This document shows positions 62,986-64,000 of a stretch of 64,000 nucleotides of DNA, in pieces. This stretch comes from Orientallactaga sibirica (taxonomy: Eukaryota > Chordata > Mammalia > Rodentia > Dipodidae), in the NCBI GenBank assembly GCA_036365145.1, contig JAEOAD010000018.1, forward strand, positions 13,002,501-13,066,500, in the 5' to 3' direction. Position numbers and translations under genes: made by a program. The first letter of the stretch is position 1, and every line of letters starts with the position of its first letter. The notes under the pieces are model-generated. The model ran no database searches. It worked only from the letters and a program-made list of their open reading frames with translations, and was not told where the DNA came from.

Positions 62986-63369
62986 TGTAGCAGACAGCTT
63001 CAGGTTCACTGAGATGAACTTCCAGACCAGGCACAGTTATGGAGGAAGGGATATTATTTATTGAAGCTTACAGATCCAGGGGAAGTTCCATAATGGCAAG
63101 AGAAGGGGCCTGCTCTCACAGGACCAGGCAAGAGAGAGAAAAAATCCAACCAGGCACACAGCACACAGAGCAAAACTACAGCCAAGCCACAGCAAGCTTC
63201 AGGAACTCCTATTAGGCACACTTTGCATATCTTTACAATGGAATCTCCAACCATCACCACACCTTAAGACCAGCCCCCAGAGACATTGCCTCTAGCAAGG
63301 TGATTACAGACATAAATTATAACTAATAAAACACTGAATATATTGGGGACATATATTCAAACTACCACA
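62986..63369 (-). repeat. Solo MaLR-type LTR, inverted partner of 13199-13581
   Basis: 384 bp. On the minus strand it opens TGTGGTAGTTTGAATATATG and ends CTGTCTGCTACA, with only scattered differences from the 13199 copy. The flanks ccacg and ccatg form a 5-bp duplication (4/5). Confidence 0.85.
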
Positions 63370-64000
63370 CCATGTAAACTAGGGAGGAGAGAGCTGGGGA
63401 AAAGGCTTTAGGCCAAGGCAAAGAATAATAATAAATAGAGTCTACCTTCTGATACCGTGACTTCCTTTATGTAAAAGAGAAAACAAACTTCTCATTTGTC
63501 TAAGCTGCTATTATTTTGTGCTTTTCTGTTAAGTACATTCAAAAGAATGTAAGTAATAAATAAAAGTAAGTGTGTCTTGTTCACTTTTCTATCTCCTATA
63601 AGTTGCCTGGTGAGTGACATAATGTAGCTACTCACAAACCACATCTGGTGATTCATAAGCATATTTATATATATATACAAGTGCTTCACTTGACAAATTC
63701 AATATAAAATGCATTTTATGATTATGTGTGTAAAACATAAGTAGTTTATTTCCAGTTCAGAGAATATTTGGCAGGGGGGAGCCAGAGATGCTTCACTGTA
63801 GCATTTGAGACCCAGTTGGACTGTTGTTTATACTTCTTCAAGAAATGAAGCCTTTGGGAAGAAGTCTGCTAGAAAGCTGCCTTCATTGTTTGGATCACAA
63901 TCGACAGACGGGGTGGCAGATGCTCAGTGGGAAGCAGGTTAGCAAAGATGAATGAGTAGTTTTGTGATTATACTTACTTAATATTTTTAAAAGGTAATTT

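Overview
This window is mammalian nuclear DNA from a rodent. It is dense in B1 (7SL-derived) and B3/B2-superfamily SINEs, with an ID-type tail, L1 copies, MaLR-type LTRs and old MIR/L2 relics. The most abundant SINE has a tRNA-like head, a core resembling 'gccagatgcacaaggtggca', a CT-rich stretch and an (AAAT)n tail. This fits the jerboa (Dipodoidea) branch of the B2 superfamily as I remember it; species assignment is inference.

The only host gene I can support is the minus-strand gene FAM184B, a long coiled-coil protein. Six consecutive internal coding exons are present (provisionally exons 2-7): 32004-31246, 30374-30239, 29138-29011, 28618-28415, 6339-6229 and 1522-1415. All have AG/GT borders and compatible phases, and together they encode 482 codons without a stop. 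Exon 1 should lie beyond base 64000 and the remaining 3' exons before base 1. About 97-98% of the window is therefore intron, including the 22-kb intron 5 and at least 32 kb of intron 1.

Introns 6 and 5 (1523-28414) hold a 35-bp minisatellite carrying RNA polymerase III A-box-like motifs (about 5045-5425), an L1 copy that keeps its 5' half but lacks its 3' half (about 7640-10220), a solo LTR (13199-13581), a non-coding LTR-internal-LTR retroelement (17732-19750), and a foldback SINE (21359-21577). The exon-rich stretch 28415-32004 has few repeats.

Intron 1 (32005-64000) holds several L1 3'-end insertions with clear target-site duplications, an unusual LTR-plus-primer-binding-site insertion inside a B3 SINE (39362-39988), an ancient L2 reverse-transcriptase relic (about 45055-45575), one near full-length but dead L1 (48758-56369, flanked by a 16-bp duplication), and an inverted partner (62986-63369) of the solo LTR at 13199. 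I found no RNA gene, second host gene, CRISPR array or operon-like system. Coordinates of old repeats without target-site duplications are approximate. I see no evidence of an undescribed gene system; the notable items are retroelement structures.
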